Assembly (NCBI GenBank): GCA_902787575.1
Contig: CADAGX010000003.1
Location: forward strand, 62,001-126,000
DNA from: an uncultured Bacteroidales bacterium
GTDB lineage: Bacteria > Bacteroidota > Bacteroidia > Bacteroidales > Bacteroidaceae
DNA length: 64,000 nucleotides
Direction: 5' to 3'
The position numbers and the translations under genes were made by a program. The notes beneath the pieces were generated by a model. The model saw nothing but the letters and a program-made list of their open reading frames with translations, was not told the DNA's origin and made no database searches. Of the stretch, positions 33,389 through 42,541 are shown piece after piece (positions within the stretch are counted from its first letter, which is position 1; each line of letters opens with the position of its first letter).

Positions 33389-34834
33389 TCATTCTTCGGG
33401 TGTGAGCGATTTCTTCTTCCATGCAAAGAGGCCAGCGAGCAGCACCATCAGTGCGGCGCCGCACAGCACGCCTACGCGCAGGGGCAGGCTGAAGCCCTCA
33501 GGTGCGACAAGGATGTAGCTGGTGCATACCACGGTCATGAAGAGCGCCGGCAGCAGAGCTATCCAGTAACACCGCCCTGTGCGTGCCAGCCATATGGTGG
33601 CAGCCCACAGCATGATGCAGGCCAGCGTCTGGTTAGTCCACGCGAAATAGCGCCACAGGGCATTGAAGTCGATAAAGAACAGGGCCGTGGTGATGGCGAA
33701 GAGCGGCAGGCAGAGAATCAAGCGCTTGCCAATCTGCTTCTGGCTCAGACGAAGGAAGTCGGCCGCGATGAGTCGAGCGCTGCGGAACGCCGTGTCGCCG
33801 CTGGTAATGGGAGCAGCCACGACGCCGAGTATGGCAAGCACTGCACCGACCATGCCCATCCAGCCCATGCTGATCTCCTTCACCACGATGGCGGGGTTGC
33901 CCAGTGCAGAGAGCTTCTCGTAGGCCGTTGCACCGTCCGCACCAGGGAGCGTGCTGGCAAACTTGATGGCTGCGGCGGCCCAGATGAGCGCCACCACGCC
34001 CTCGGTTATCATGGCGCCGTAGAAGATGGGGCGACCGAGCCGCTCGTTCGTCATGCAGCGAGCCATGAGGGGACTCTGTGTGCCGTGGAAACCGCTAATG
34101 GCTCCGCAGGCAATGGTGATGCAGAGCATGGGGAAGATGGGCAGCCCCTTGGGATGATGCGAGACGAAGGGTGCGTCCGAGAGTTCGGGCAGCCAGCCGT
34201 CTTGCGTGAAGATATTCCAGCCAATGCCCACAGCCATGAGCAGCAAGGCGAGGCCAAAGATGGGATATACCCGGCCGATGAGCTTGTCGATGGGGAGCAG
34301 CGTGGCCAGAATGAAGTAGAGGTAGATGAGCACGAGCCAAAAGCCTTTGGAGAAGAACCAACCGCGGTCGGCCACCATATTGTCGAGCAACGAGGCGGGC
34401 GTGGTAACGAATACCGCACCGACCAGCACCAGCAGCACCAACGCACCGACACGCATCACCACTCGCATGGTGCCTCCCAGTTCGTTGCCGATAATCTCGG
34501 GCAGCGACACGCCGCCCTGACGGATGCAAATCATGCCGCAGAGATAGTCGTGAACGGCGCCGGCAAAGATGCAACCAAGCACTATCCACAAGTAGGCGGC
34601 CGGCCCGAACAGTATGCCCATGATGGCACCGAAGATGGGACCCGTGCCAGCGATATTGAGAAACTGGATGAGGAAGACGCGCCACGCGGGCATGGGCAGG
34701 AAGTCCACGCCGTCCTGCTTCGTGTAGCAAGGCATAGCCGCCGTGTCGCTGGGACGAACCACGCGCTCCACAATGGATCCGTAGAGCAGATAGCCCAGCA
34801 GCAGACATACAAGGGATAGGCTAAAGGTCAGCAT
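33389..34834 (-). CDS. cstA: CstA-family carbon starvation transporter 1
   Basis: 481 residues, a polytopic inner-membrane protein. CstA-domain hallmarks: PSDTAAMPCYTKQDGVDFLP near the N-terminus, FLNIAGTGPIFGAIMG, GAVHDYLCGMI and SGFHGTQSPLMARC. Members import peptides or pyruvate during carbon limitation; this short form lacks the long C-terminal part of E. coli CstA. Second of two tandem paralogs (upstream copy at 34859), separated by a heptamer repeat. Confidence 0.92.
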   Translation of the reverse strand: MLTFSLSLVCLLLGYLLYGSIVERVVRPSDTAAMPCYTKQDGVDFLPMPAWRVFLIQFLNIAGTGPIFGAIMGILFGPAAYLWIVLGCIFAGAVHDYLCGMICIRQGGVSLPEIIGNELGGTMRVVMRVGALVLLVLVGAVFVTTPASLLDNMVADRGWFFSKGFWLVLIYLYFILATLLPIDKLIGRVYPIFGLALLLMAVGIGWNIFTQDGWLPELSDAPFVSHHPKGLPIFPMLCITIACGAISGFHGTQSPLMARCMTNERLGRPIFYGAMITEGVVALIWAAAAIKFASTLPGADGATAYEKLSALGNPAIVVKEISMGWMGMVGAVLAILGVVAAPITSGDTAFRSARLIAADFLRLSQKQIGKRLILCLPLFAITTALFFIDFNALWRYFAWTNQTLACIMLWAATIWLARTGRCYWIALLPALFMTVVCTSYILVAPEGFSLPLRVGVLCGAALMVLLAGLFAWKKKSLTPEE

Positions 34835-34867
34835 ATTTACGATTTATGATTTACGGATTTACGATTT
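34835..34867. repeat. Tandem heptamer repeat ATTTAYG
   Basis: ATTTACG, ATTTATG, ATTTACG(G), ATTTACG and a partial unit fill the 24-base gap between the cstA genes and the last codons of the upstream one. Same seven-base period as the ACTATGN repeats, different sequence. Confidence 0.7.
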
Positions 34868-36349
34868 CTTGCTATTGTATATCACAAACCAGACGGCAAC
34901 GATGGCCGTGAAGAGGCCGCCCAGCAGGTAGCCCAGCGAAGTGTCCATGCCGAAGCCGTTCTCGTGGTCGATGAGGATGAAGCAGGCACTCACGGCGCAC
35001 ATGAATACGGCGGGGAAGTAGGCAATGAGCCACGACCAGCGCGGTGCGAGACCTTGGCCGTCGGTGCGGTGGCGCAGATAGTGCGCAATGGTGAAGAAGG
35101 TGAAGGTGGCCAGCACTTGGTTGAACCACGACACGTAGAGCCAGAGCACCTTGAAACTGCTGACGTTCAGCATAGCAATGGCAACGGCAAAGAGCGGTGC
35201 GGTAAGCAGCAGGCGCTTAGCCAAAGGTTTCTGGTCGTAGTGGCTGAAGTCGGCCACAATCATGCGGGCTGCACGGAAGGCACTGCCGCCCGTACTCATC
35301 GGAGCAGCCACGATGCCCAGCACCGCCAGCACCAGTCCGGCATTGCCCAGCCAATCGTAGCACATCTGATTGACGAGCAAGCCGGGATTCATCTTCACGG
35401 TGCCGCAAGCCGTCAGTGCGTTGTAGAGCCGCTCATACGGCGTACTGCCTGCGATGTCCATCACGTCCACAAACTTCATGGCTGCGGCAGCCCAGATGAG
35501 TGCCACCACGCCTTCGGTGACCATCGCACCGTAGAAGCAGCGCAGCCCGTACTTCTCGTTCTTGATGCAGCGTGCCATCATGGGGCTCTGCGTGGCATGG
35601 AAGCCACTCACGGCTCCGCAGGCAATGGTGATGAACAGCCCGGGGAAGAGCGGCGTATAAGCGACGGGATAATGGTCGGTGAAGGAGTCGGCAAGGTTGG
35701 GGATGCTGCCGTCGTGCGTGAACATGCCGGCACCGATGAGCACTGCCATCAGCAGCAAAGCCGCGCCAAAGACGGGATAGATGGTGCCGATGACCTTATT
35801 GATAGAGAACACGGTGACGGCCAGATAAAAGACGAGGATGACGACGGTCCAAATCAGATTGGTATCCGCCACATCGAAGAGGCGCAACGTCAGTTGGTCC
35901 ATCAGTCCGGCCGGAATCAGTACAAACGACGCGCCGACGCACAGCATCAGCACCAGCGTGACCACGCGCATCACGAGGCGGCACACGCTGCCCAGCTCGT
36001 CGCCTATAATCTCTGGCAGTCCCATGCCGCCACGCCGGATACTTATCATGCCCGACATGTAGTCGTGCATGGCGCCGCCCAAGATGCAACCCAACACAAT
36101 CCACAGGAATGCAGCCGGGCCGTAGAGCACGCCCATCATGGCACCGAAGATGGGGCCCGTGCCAGCGATATTGAGAAACTGCACGGTATAGACCTTCCAA
36201 GTGGGCATCGGAATGTAGTCCGCACCGTCGGGTTTCGTGTAGCACGGCGTCTTCCGGTTCGGGTCTACGCCAAAAACACGCTCCACGAAACTGCCGTAGG
36301 CAAAGTAGCCAAGCACCAGACAGGCCAGCGCTATGCAGAATGTTATCAT
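34859..36349 (-). CDS. cstA: CstA-family carbon starvation transporter 2
   Basis: 496 residues, very similar in motifs to its downstream neighbour: RKTPCYTKPDGADYIP, FLNIAGTGPIFGAMMG, GAMHDYMSGMISIRRGG, SGFHATQSPMMARC. Many predicted membrane helices. Tandem duplication with later divergence is likely, and the pair may differ in substrate (peptide versus pyruvate). A minus-strand TACCTTTG box at 36382-36389 lies 32 bases upstream and could drive both transporters and the barrel gene. Confidence 0.92.
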   Translation of the reverse strand: MITFCIALACLVLGYFAYGSFVERVFGVDPNRKTPCYTKPDGADYIPMPTWKVYTVQFLNIAGTGPIFGAMMGVLYGPAAFLWIVLGCILGGAMHDYMSGMISIRRGGMGLPEIIGDELGSVCRLVMRVVTLVLMLCVGASFVLIPAGLMDQLTLRLFDVADTNLIWTVVILVFYLAVTVFSINKVIGTIYPVFGAALLLMAVLIGAGMFTHDGSIPNLADSFTDHYPVAYTPLFPGLFITIACGAVSGFHATQSPMMARCIKNEKYGLRCFYGAMVTEGVVALIWAAAAMKFVDVMDIAGSTPYERLYNALTACGTVKMNPGLLVNQMCYDWLGNAGLVLAVLGIVAAPMSTGGSAFRAARMIVADFSHYDQKPLAKRLLLTAPLFAVAIAMLNVSSFKVLWLYVSWFNQVLATFTFFTIAHYLRHRTDGQGLAPRWSWLIAYFPAVFMCAVSACFILIDHENGFGMDTSLGYLLGGLFTAIVAVWFVIYNSKKS

Positions 36350-36460
36350 ACGCTATTGTTTTCCTTTTGTCAAATTCACCGCAAAGGTAGTGAAAAAGCA
36401 TGAATTATGGAATGAGAATCCGCGATTTATTTTCCGTCCTCTCATTTTTACAATGAAGGC

Positions 36461-36706
36461 GCCGAAGTTACTCCGTCTCGGCAGAAAAAGAAAACGCAGT
36501 TTTCCTTTGTTCTTCTCCCGATTATTCGCAACTTTGGCTGACGCCGAAGTTACTCCGTCTCGGCAGAAAAAGAAAACGCAGTTTTCCTTTGTTCTTTTCC
36601 CGATTACTCGCAACTTTGGCTGGCGCCGAAGTTACTCCGTCTCGGCAGAAAAAAGAAAACGCAGTTTTCCTTTGTTCTGCGCTCGACTTTTCGTAACTTT
36701 GCAGCA
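36461..36706 (+). repeat. Three tandem 82-bp repeats carrying promoter elements
   Basis: Units begin GCCGAAGTTACTCCGTCTCG at 36461, 36543 and 36625, an 82-base period. Each contains a TTTG followed after 19 bases by an AACTTTG box: CAACTTTG at 36529-36536 and 36611-36618 in the first two, TAACTTTG at 36694-36701 in the third. The last unit diverges near its end and runs into the gene start. Confidence 0.9.
36671..36701 (+). promoter_or_regulatory. Consensus promoter of second GHL10 gene
   Basis: TTTG 36671-36674, 19-base spacer, TAACTTTG 36694-36701: an exact consensus match inside the third 82-bp unit. Only four bases separate it from the ATG at 36706, so the transcript would be leaderless or nearly so. 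Confidence 0.8.
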
Positions 36707-38181
36707 TGAAACGTTTACTTGGTCTTTTCCTCGCCCTCTGGCTGCTGGGGCAGCCACTTTGGGCACAAGATATCTTTTCGCCCGCCGAGCCGTCGCCCAA
36801 GCGCGAGGTGCGTGCCGTGTGGGTAACCACGCTGAGCGGGCTCGACTGGCCCAAGACAAAGGCTACTTCACAAAAGGGACGCGAGGCGCAGAAAGCCGAA
36901 CTCTGCAAACTGCTCGACCAGTTGCAACGATGCGGCATCAACACGGTGCTGCTGCAGACGCGCGTACGCGGCAGCGTCATCTATCCCAGCCGCATTGAAC
37001 CGTGGGACGTCTGCCTGACGGGCCAGTTCGACAAAGACCCAGGCTACGACCCGTTGCAGTTTGCCATCGACGAGACTCACCGCCGAGGCATGGAACTGCA
37101 CGCGTGGGTGGTGACCATCCCATGCTTCAAGGTAGCTAATGCCTCGAAGATGGGACGCAAGTGCATGACAAAGACGCACCCCGAACTGCTACGCAAGCTG
37201 GGCGACACGTACTACGCCGACCCAGGACTGCCCGGCACGGCCGACTACCTGAGTCAGATATGCATGGAGATAGTGAACCGCTACGACATAGACGGCCTGC
37301 ACTTCGACTACATACGTTACCCCGAGAACGCACCGGCCTTCCCCGACGGACAGACCTTCCGCAAATATGGCAAAGGAAAAAAGAAGGACGAGTGGCGACG
37401 CAACAACATCACGTCCATCGTACGTACTATATATAATAAGGTAAAGGCCACGAAGCCGTGGGTGCGCATCAGCTGCTCGCCCGTGGGCAAGTTCGACGAC
37501 CTGAGCCGTTACTCAGCGCGCGGATGGGCAGCCTTCAGCACCGTGCATCAGGACGCACAGGGCTGGCTGCGCGAGGGCATCATGGACATGCTCTGTCCGA
37601 TGATGTACTTCCAAGGCGACCATTTCTATCCCTTTGCCGCCGACTGGCAGGAGCGCGCCTACGGCCGCACCGTGGCACCCGGACTGGGCATCTACTTCCT
37701 CCACCCCAAGGAACGCGACTGGGAACTGGGCGTCGTGCAGCGACAACTATGCTACCTCCGCCAGCAAGGACTCGGCGGACAGGCTTACTTCCGCAGCCAG
37801 TTCCTCACCGACAACACCAAAGGCATCTACGACTATCTGCAACACAACTTCTATCCCCACCCTGCCCTCTTGCCCGCCATGACGTGGCAGAGCGACGTCC
37901 GTCCGGAAGCACCTAAACTGGTACACCGCGAACGGCTGCAAGGCATTCACGAGCGGCTGCAATGGAGTGCCGTAGAGAGTCAGGGCGTGCCCTGCCGCTA
38001 CGCCATCTACGCCAGCAAGCAAGAACCGGCCGACACGGAGCAGGCTGCCAATCTGGTTTGCGTGACGTGGCAGACCGAGTACACCTACAACCTGCTCACC
38101 AGCACGCTCTATGGGCTGCACCTTGCCGTCACCGCCATAGACCGCTACGGCAACGAGAGCCAGCCGATGCAGATACCCTAA
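36706..38181 (+). CDS. GHL10 (glycosyl hydrolase-like 10) family secreted protein 2
   Basis: 491 residues. Signal peptide MKRLLGLFLALWLLGQPLWAQ, then the GHL10 barrel: KREVRAVWVTTLSGLDWP, TVLLQTRVRGSVIYPSRIEPW, MELHAWVVTIP, DIDGLHFDYIRYPE, VRISCSPVGKF and PMMYFQGDHFYPF. A C-terminal fibronectin-III-like part (RYAIYASKQEPAD...AVTAIDRYGNES) follows. Same architecture as the protein at 13200 but clearly diverged. The start is fixed by the signal peptide even though it lies against the promoter. Followed by the phosphoesterase gene 23 bases later. Confidence 0.88.
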   Translation: MKRLLGLFLALWLLGQPLWAQDIFSPAEPSPKREVRAVWVTTLSGLDWPKTKATSQKGREAQKAELCKLLDQLQRCGINTVLLQTRVRGSVIYPSRIEPWDVCLTGQFDKDPGYDPLQFAIDETHRRGMELHAWVVTIPCFKVANASKMGRKCMTKTHPELLRKLGDTYYADPGLPGTADYLSQICMEIVNRYDIDGLHFDYIRYPENAPAFPDGQTFRKYGKGKKKDEWRRNNITSIVRTIYNKVKATKPWVRISCSPVGKFDDLSRYSARGWAAFSTVHQDAQGWLREGIMDMLCPMMYFQGDHFYPFAADWQERAYGRTVAPGLGIYFLHPKERDWELGVVQRQLCYLRQQGLGGQAYFRSQFLTDNTKGIYDYLQHNFYPHPALLPAMTWQSDVRPEAPKLVHRERLQGIHERLQWSAVESQGVPCRYAIYASKQEPADTEQAANLVCVTWQTEYTYNLLTSTLYGLHLAVTAIDRYGNESQPMQIP

Positions 38182-38204
38182 CGCATCACAAAAAACGACA
38201 ACAC

Positions 38205-39167
38205 ATGACCGACCGACGAACTTTCATGAAACGCATGGCAGGCGTGGGAGCGCTCATCGCCACCTCGCAGCTGCCCACACTGGCCGAAGACAACCCCAGC
38301 GTGTTCCCCAACCGCGGACGCTTCGAGCGGCTGTCGCTCAGCTACGCCACCGTGGAGATTGGACTCGAGAAGCCCTTCTCCGTATTGCACATTTCCGACT
38401 CGCACCTGACCGCGGCCTATCCCCACGAGAGCGAGCAGAAGCAGCAACTCCACGAAAGGCGCACTACCACCTTTGGCGGCCGGCAGGAGGAAGCACTGGC
38501 CGATGCGCTCACATGGGCAAAGCAACACGTGGACTACGTGGTGCATACGGGCGACATCATCGACTGGCAGAGCGAAGCCAACTTTGACCTCGTGCGTAAA
38601 TACTTTGGCGAGGGCCTCATCGGTTCACTTGGCAACCACGAGTACAGCCCCAGCATGTATCTGAGCGACCCCAAGGAGGAGCACACCGAGGCATTCAAGG
38701 ATAACTCGCGAAAACTCCTGCAGAGCATCTATCCCTTCGACATCGAATTGCACTCGCAGGTGGTTAATGGCGTAAATTTCGTCACACTCGACGATGTCTA
38801 CGGCTACGTCACCGAGCACCAAGTGGAGCGCTTCCACGAGGAAGTGGAGAAAGGTCTACCCATCGTTCTCTGTATGCACGTACCATTCTTCACGCCCAAC
38901 ATCTGGCGTGCCACCATGCGCTACTGGAAAGACAAAGGCCCGCTGCAGGACGGTGCACTGCCCATGGCAACCGGCGACTACAAGATACAGCAGGACGACG
39001 AAGTGACGAGCCGCTTCATTGCCGACCTCAAGGAAGAACCGCTGCTGCGCTGCATCCTGGCCGGCCACGAACACATCACCGTCGAAGACCAGTTCTCGAC
39101 CTACTGCCGCGAGTACCTCGTAGCCGGAGGCTTCTCGTTCCACGGCCGCGAAGTCCTCTTCGTCTGA
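38205..39167 (+). CDS. Exported calcineurin-like metallophosphoesterase
   Basis: 320 residues from the ATG at 38205. The N-terminus TDRRTFMKRMAGVGALIA looks like a Tat-type or generic signal with a twin-basic start. Metal-binding motifs of the calcineurin-like fold: LHISDSHL (D-x-H), VVHTGDIIDW (GD), GSLGNHEY (GNHE), VLCMHVPFF and AGHEHITVED (GHxH). Hydrolyses phosphomono- or diesters in the envelope; the substrate is not evident. Likely cotranscribed with the GHL10 gene. Confidence 0.9.
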   Translation: MTDRRTFMKRMAGVGALIATSQLPTLAEDNPSVFPNRGRFERLSLSYATVEIGLEKPFSVLHISDSHLTAAYPHESEQKQQLHERRTTTFGGRQEEALADALTWAKQHVDYVVHTGDIIDWQSEANFDLVRKYFGEGLIGSLGNHEYSPSMYLSDPKEEHTEAFKDNSRKLLQSIYPFDIELHSQVVNGVNFVTLDDVYGYVTEHQVERFHEEVEKGLPIVLCMHVPFFTPNIWRATMRYWKDKGPLQDGALPMATGDYKIQQDDEVTSRFIADLKEEPLLRCILAGHEHITVEDQFSTYCREYLVAGGFSFHGREVLFV

Positions 39168-39199
39168 ACCTTAAAGATAGACAATAACAAGAAAAACAA

Positions 39200-39787
39200 A
39201 TGCGTATGAACTTCGAACTTATTCAGCTGCCTTACGCACAGGATGCGTTGCAGCCCGCCATCAGCGCTGAGACTATCGGTTTCCACCACGGAAAGCACTT
39301 GCAGACGTACGTGCAGAACTTGAACGCACTGCTGCCAGACACGCCCTATGAGGACATGTCGCTCGAGGAAATTGTGACGCAGAGCGACGGCGCGATTTTC
39401 AACAACGCCGGGCAGATACTCAACCACAACCTCTACTTCACACAGTTTGCAACACCCCGTGAAGGGAACAAGCCCACGGGCAGAATAGGCAAAGCCATAG
39501 ATACACAGTTCGGATCGTTTGATGCCTTCAAGGAAGAGTTTGAGAAGAAGGGAACGACGCTGTTTGGCTCGGGCTGGGTGTGGCTGGCGGCCGACAGCGA
39601 AGGAAAATTGCACATCACGCAGGAGGCGAACGCCGGCAACCCCATCCGGCGAGGGCTGAAGCCACTGCTGACATTCGACGTGTGGGAACACGCCTACTAC
39701 CTGGACTACCAAAACCGACGCGCCGCTCACCTCGCCGCCCTGTGGCAGATAGTGAACTGGAACGAGGTGGAACGGCGGTATGAGTGA
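39200..39787 (+). CDS. sodB: Superoxide dismutase, Fe-type
   Basis: 195 residues. Dismutates superoxide in the cytoplasm. Metal ligands are in FHHGKH, LNHNLYF and FDVWEHAYYLDY. The Gln in NNAGQILNH and the Gly in NAGNPI favour the iron-type (or cambialistic) branch over the manganese type, which usually has Gln-Asp at the second position. An in-frame Met two codons later (39206) could also be the start. Oxygen defence fits an anaerobe that meets transient oxygen. Confidence 0.95.
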   Translation: MRMNFELIQLPYAQDALQPAISAETIGFHHGKHLQTYVQNLNALLPDTPYEDMSLEEIVTQSDGAIFNNAGQILNHNLYFTQFATPREGNKPTGRIGKAIDTQFGSFDAFKEEFEKKGTTLFGSGWVWLAADSEGKLHITQEANAGNPIRRGLKPLLTFDVWEHAYYLDYQNRRAAHLAALWQIVNWNEVERRYE

Positions 39788-39836
39788 CAATGGCACGAAG
39801 GTCCCAAAGGAGGATTCCTTTATTCAAGGAAAGACT

Positions 39837-42377
39837 ATGAAAACACTGCATTACGCGGCCATGAGGAGATGGGCAATGGCGTGCTTTGCCGTGCTGATGG
39901 CAATCGGCATGGCGGAAGGGGCAAGGAAAAAGGTGTACATCACGTACATTCTGCACGGCAACATGAACTACGACAGATACGTGCGTCCCACCATCTGGAA
40001 AGAGTTTCCCGTCATCTACGACAATCTGCTGGACTTTATGGACCAGCATCCCGACTTCAAAGGGCAGTTGCAATTCAGCGGGCAGACGCTTGCCTCGCTC
40101 CGTCAGGCTGCTCCGGACGTGATAGAGCACGCCCTGAGGATACACCGCCGCGGGCAATTGAACCTGACAGGAACCTTCTACAGCGAGCCCGTGAATGTGA
40201 ACATGGACGGAGAGACGAACTACAGATGCGCCTGGCTCGGCACCAAAATCATAGAGGACTGCATAGGAGAAGCTACAGACGGCTTCTACCTTCAGGAACG
40301 TGCCTACCACGCTCAGTTGCCATGGATATTGAAGAAAGCCGGTGTCAGCTGGACACCCATTATCACAAACGACGAATCGTGGTTCCCGTTCCGCCTGCGG
40401 GGTATGGACGGGACGCTCAGTGTGTGTGTCCCCATAACTCGCGAACGGGGGAAGGTGACCGAGATGGCCTCCGTTGCACCCAAGAATGCCCTCATCTGCA
40501 TCGAAGAGGACTACGAGATACCGCATAGTTTCACTGCCACATATCAGCGCGTTGCAGACTTCAACCGTGAGAGCCGAGACGTGGAGATTGTCTGGACCAC
40601 AGTAAAAGAATACATTCGGCAGTTTGGAGTGAAGGAGGAAAAATATGTGGACCACAGTGCCAAAGCGCAGAACCCCGAAAACGGCACTTACTCGCGCTGG
40701 ACGGCCGACCCGCTTGACATCATCCTACAGAACGAGACGAACCGTGCCATGAGCGACTTCAGGGCCGCGAAGATTGTGAATGCACTGGTGCAAGAGGGGT
40801 TCGGAGTGAGACTGGACGAAGCCTTCGACTCAAGCGACGCCTCGCTCCCCCACTCGCCCCTGACATGGAACATCGAGCGTGCCGACCTTTACCCCGACAT
40901 CGAAACCCGATATCTTGCACGCGATGGAGAGGTAACACTGCTCAGCAAAGCCGAACACCTGCTTCTATGGGCCGTAAATAGCGATGCGAAGGGATGGTAC
41001 CCACTCTACGAGAAACGATGCGAACGACTGAACTCGCTACGGGGAAGCTGTGCACTAAGCCAAGCACTCATTCGCAAAGGGATGAATATGCTGGGAAGCC
41101 GACTGCGTCTGGCTGCTTACGACCAATATTATCTGTTGCTAAACACCGAACCCGCACGCAACAAAGAAGTATTTATCGAGAGCGATGCGCCGTATGAGAT
41201 ATACGACTACACGAACGGGAAGAAGCTACCCAGCCGATGCACGCTGGAAGGCGGGAAATATCACATCTGCGTGCTGGCCGAGCTACCCTCGTATGGCTAC
41301 ACGGTGCTGGCCGCCAAAAGAACAGAGAAAGCCAGCCGGGCAAAGTGGTCTGAGGGAACATCCATCAGCCAAAACGGCATCTCACTGACAGCCCACGGGA
41401 ATTACGTCGAAATGAGAGCAGGCGGAAAGACAAATACAATCAGCCTTGCCCCCTTCAAACTGAAAGCGCTGGCACAAATGGACGACGGACAGGGTGGCGA
41501 CAAATGGCGTCCGGCCACCCCTTACGGAGCACCACGCATACAGGTTTGCACAGACGGTTTGTGGCCACAGCTAAGGATTGAGATGCAACCAGACTGGCTC
41601 GTTCACCTGCAGGAGACATTTACCATCGAGAATGACAGAGTGAGAATACACCTGCAATTCATATTTCCTCACCCCACACTGGTGAGAGGACCAGAAAGCA
41701 AGGATTGGTACAGCTTCAGTCCGGAAGGACTGGACCTACTCATCAATACCGCAGAGGCGGGCTACGTGGGGTACGACATCCCCTACGGCATCAGCGAACA
41801 CAAGCTGCTGGGAACAGGATATTTCTGCCCGCTAAGTTCTATCTGGTTACAACATGCAGAGGGCGGACTACTTGTCTCTCCCCAGACGGGTGAGCAGGCT
41901 TTCTGCGTAGACAGCAATGCCGGAATTATACGCTTATATATGGGAGCGTCCACCACTTCGGGACCAATTCGCAATGTGGGCCTCACTTTCAAGACTCCGA
42001 CAGAAGTCCACCATGAGCCTGCATGGTATGCTGAGCCTTTCCATGGGACGTACGACCACGAGGTTGTCCTCTACCCATACCGCAGGACTTGGCAAGAAGC
42101 GCACATCCCTGCACGATTCCGAGAGTTCAGAGAACCCGCATATGTCAGTCTCATTACGCCCAGCACGCAAAGCCCAACGGCCGACATCCCCACACGCGCA
42201 TCGATGGCCAACATCTCACCGTCAGATGTTGAAGTCACGATGATGGACAACACATCAAAGGGACTCACCTTCCGCGTAAACGAGCGAGTAGGAAAGCAAA
42301 CCAAGGTGAGTATTCAGATTGCCGGCAAAAAGTATCAGATAGATGTGCCGCCCTTCGGCATTGCAGAAAAGAAGTGA
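39837..42377 (+). CDS. GH57/GH38-superfamily glycoside hydrolase-like secreted protein
   Basis: 846 residues from the ATG at 39837, preceded by AAGGAAAG; the longer frame overlaps sodB. Signal-like segment MACFAVLMAIGMAEG. N-terminal (beta/alpha) barrel of the GH57/GH38 deacetylase superfamily: YITYILHGNMNYD, QLQFSGQTLASLRQ, GQLNLTGTFYSEP and GFYLQERAYHAQLPWILKKAG, in which the Glu is in the GH57 nucleophile position. A helical middle (HLLLWAVNSDAKGWYP) and a C-terminal sandwich (LPSYGYTVLAA) recall alpha-mannosidases. Exact family and substrate are uncertain. Confidence 0.65.
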   Translation: MKTLHYAAMRRWAMACFAVLMAIGMAEGARKKVYITYILHGNMNYDRYVRPTIWKEFPVIYDNLLDFMDQHPDFKGQLQFSGQTLASLRQAAPDVIEHALRIHRRGQLNLTGTFYSEPVNVNMDGETNYRCAWLGTKIIEDCIGEATDGFYLQERAYHAQLPWILKKAGVSWTPIITNDESWFPFRLRGMDGTLSVCVPITRERGKVTEMASVAPKNALICIEEDYEIPHSFTATYQRVADFNRESRDVEIVWTTVKEYIRQFGVKEEKYVDHSAKAQNPENGTYSRWTADPLDIILQNETNRAMSDFRAAKIVNALVQEGFGVRLDEAFDSSDASLPHSPLTWNIERADLYPDIETRYLARDGEVTLLSKAEHLLLWAVNSDAKGWYPLYEKRCERLNSLRGSCALSQALIRKGMNMLGSRLRLAAYDQYYLLLNTEPARNKEVFIESDAPYEIYDYTNGKKLPSRCTLEGGKYHICVLAELPSYGYTVLAAKRTEKASRAKWSEGTSISQNGISLTAHGNYVEMRAGGKTNTISLAPFKLKALAQMDDGQGGDKWRPATPYGAPRIQVCTDGLWPQLRIEMQPDWLVHLQETFTIENDRVRIHLQFIFPHPTLVRGPESKDWYSFSPEGLDLLINTAEAGYVGYDIPYGISEHKLLGTGYFCPLSSIWLQHAEGGLLVSPQTGEQAFCVDSNAGIIRLYMGASTTSGPIRNVGLTFKTPTEVHHEPAWYAEPFHGTYDHEVVLYPYRRTWQEAHIPARFREFREPAYVSLITPSTQSPTADIPTRASMANISPSDVEVTMMDNTSKGLTFRVNERVGKQTKVSIQIAGKKYQIDVPPFGIAEKK

Positions 42378-42415
42378 CGCTGGATAGTCTGGAAGTTCCG
42401 AGATCATCGAAGAAA

Positions 42416-42448
42416 AAAGGCGGCGCATCCGATGGATGTGCCGCCTTT
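42416..42448 (-). terminator. Terminator between GH57-like gene and nifJ
   Basis: Stem GGCGGCGCATCC / GGATGTGCCGCC flanked by A's on the left and T's on the right. On the minus strand it ends in TTTTTT, so it mainly serves nifJ, about 95 bases after its stop; it can also stop the plus-strand gene. Confidence 0.8.
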
Positions 42449-42541
42449 CTATAGAACAATTATCGTTTCTTACTCTTCGTTTTGACTTTCGGTCGAAATT
42501 GGACGTCGTTCAGCAAAGCCCAAGCAAGCTTGGCTCTGCAC

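Noticed and set aside
33389-36349. The two cstA genes as one split or frameshifted gene
   Set aside because: Each has its own complete set of CstA motifs and normal ends; this is a tandem duplication.
36333-36998. 221-codon plus-strand open frame across the 82-bp repeats
   Set aside because: It runs through the tandem promoter repeats and out of frame into the GHL10 gene; Lys/Arg/Phe-rich low-complexity product, no domain.
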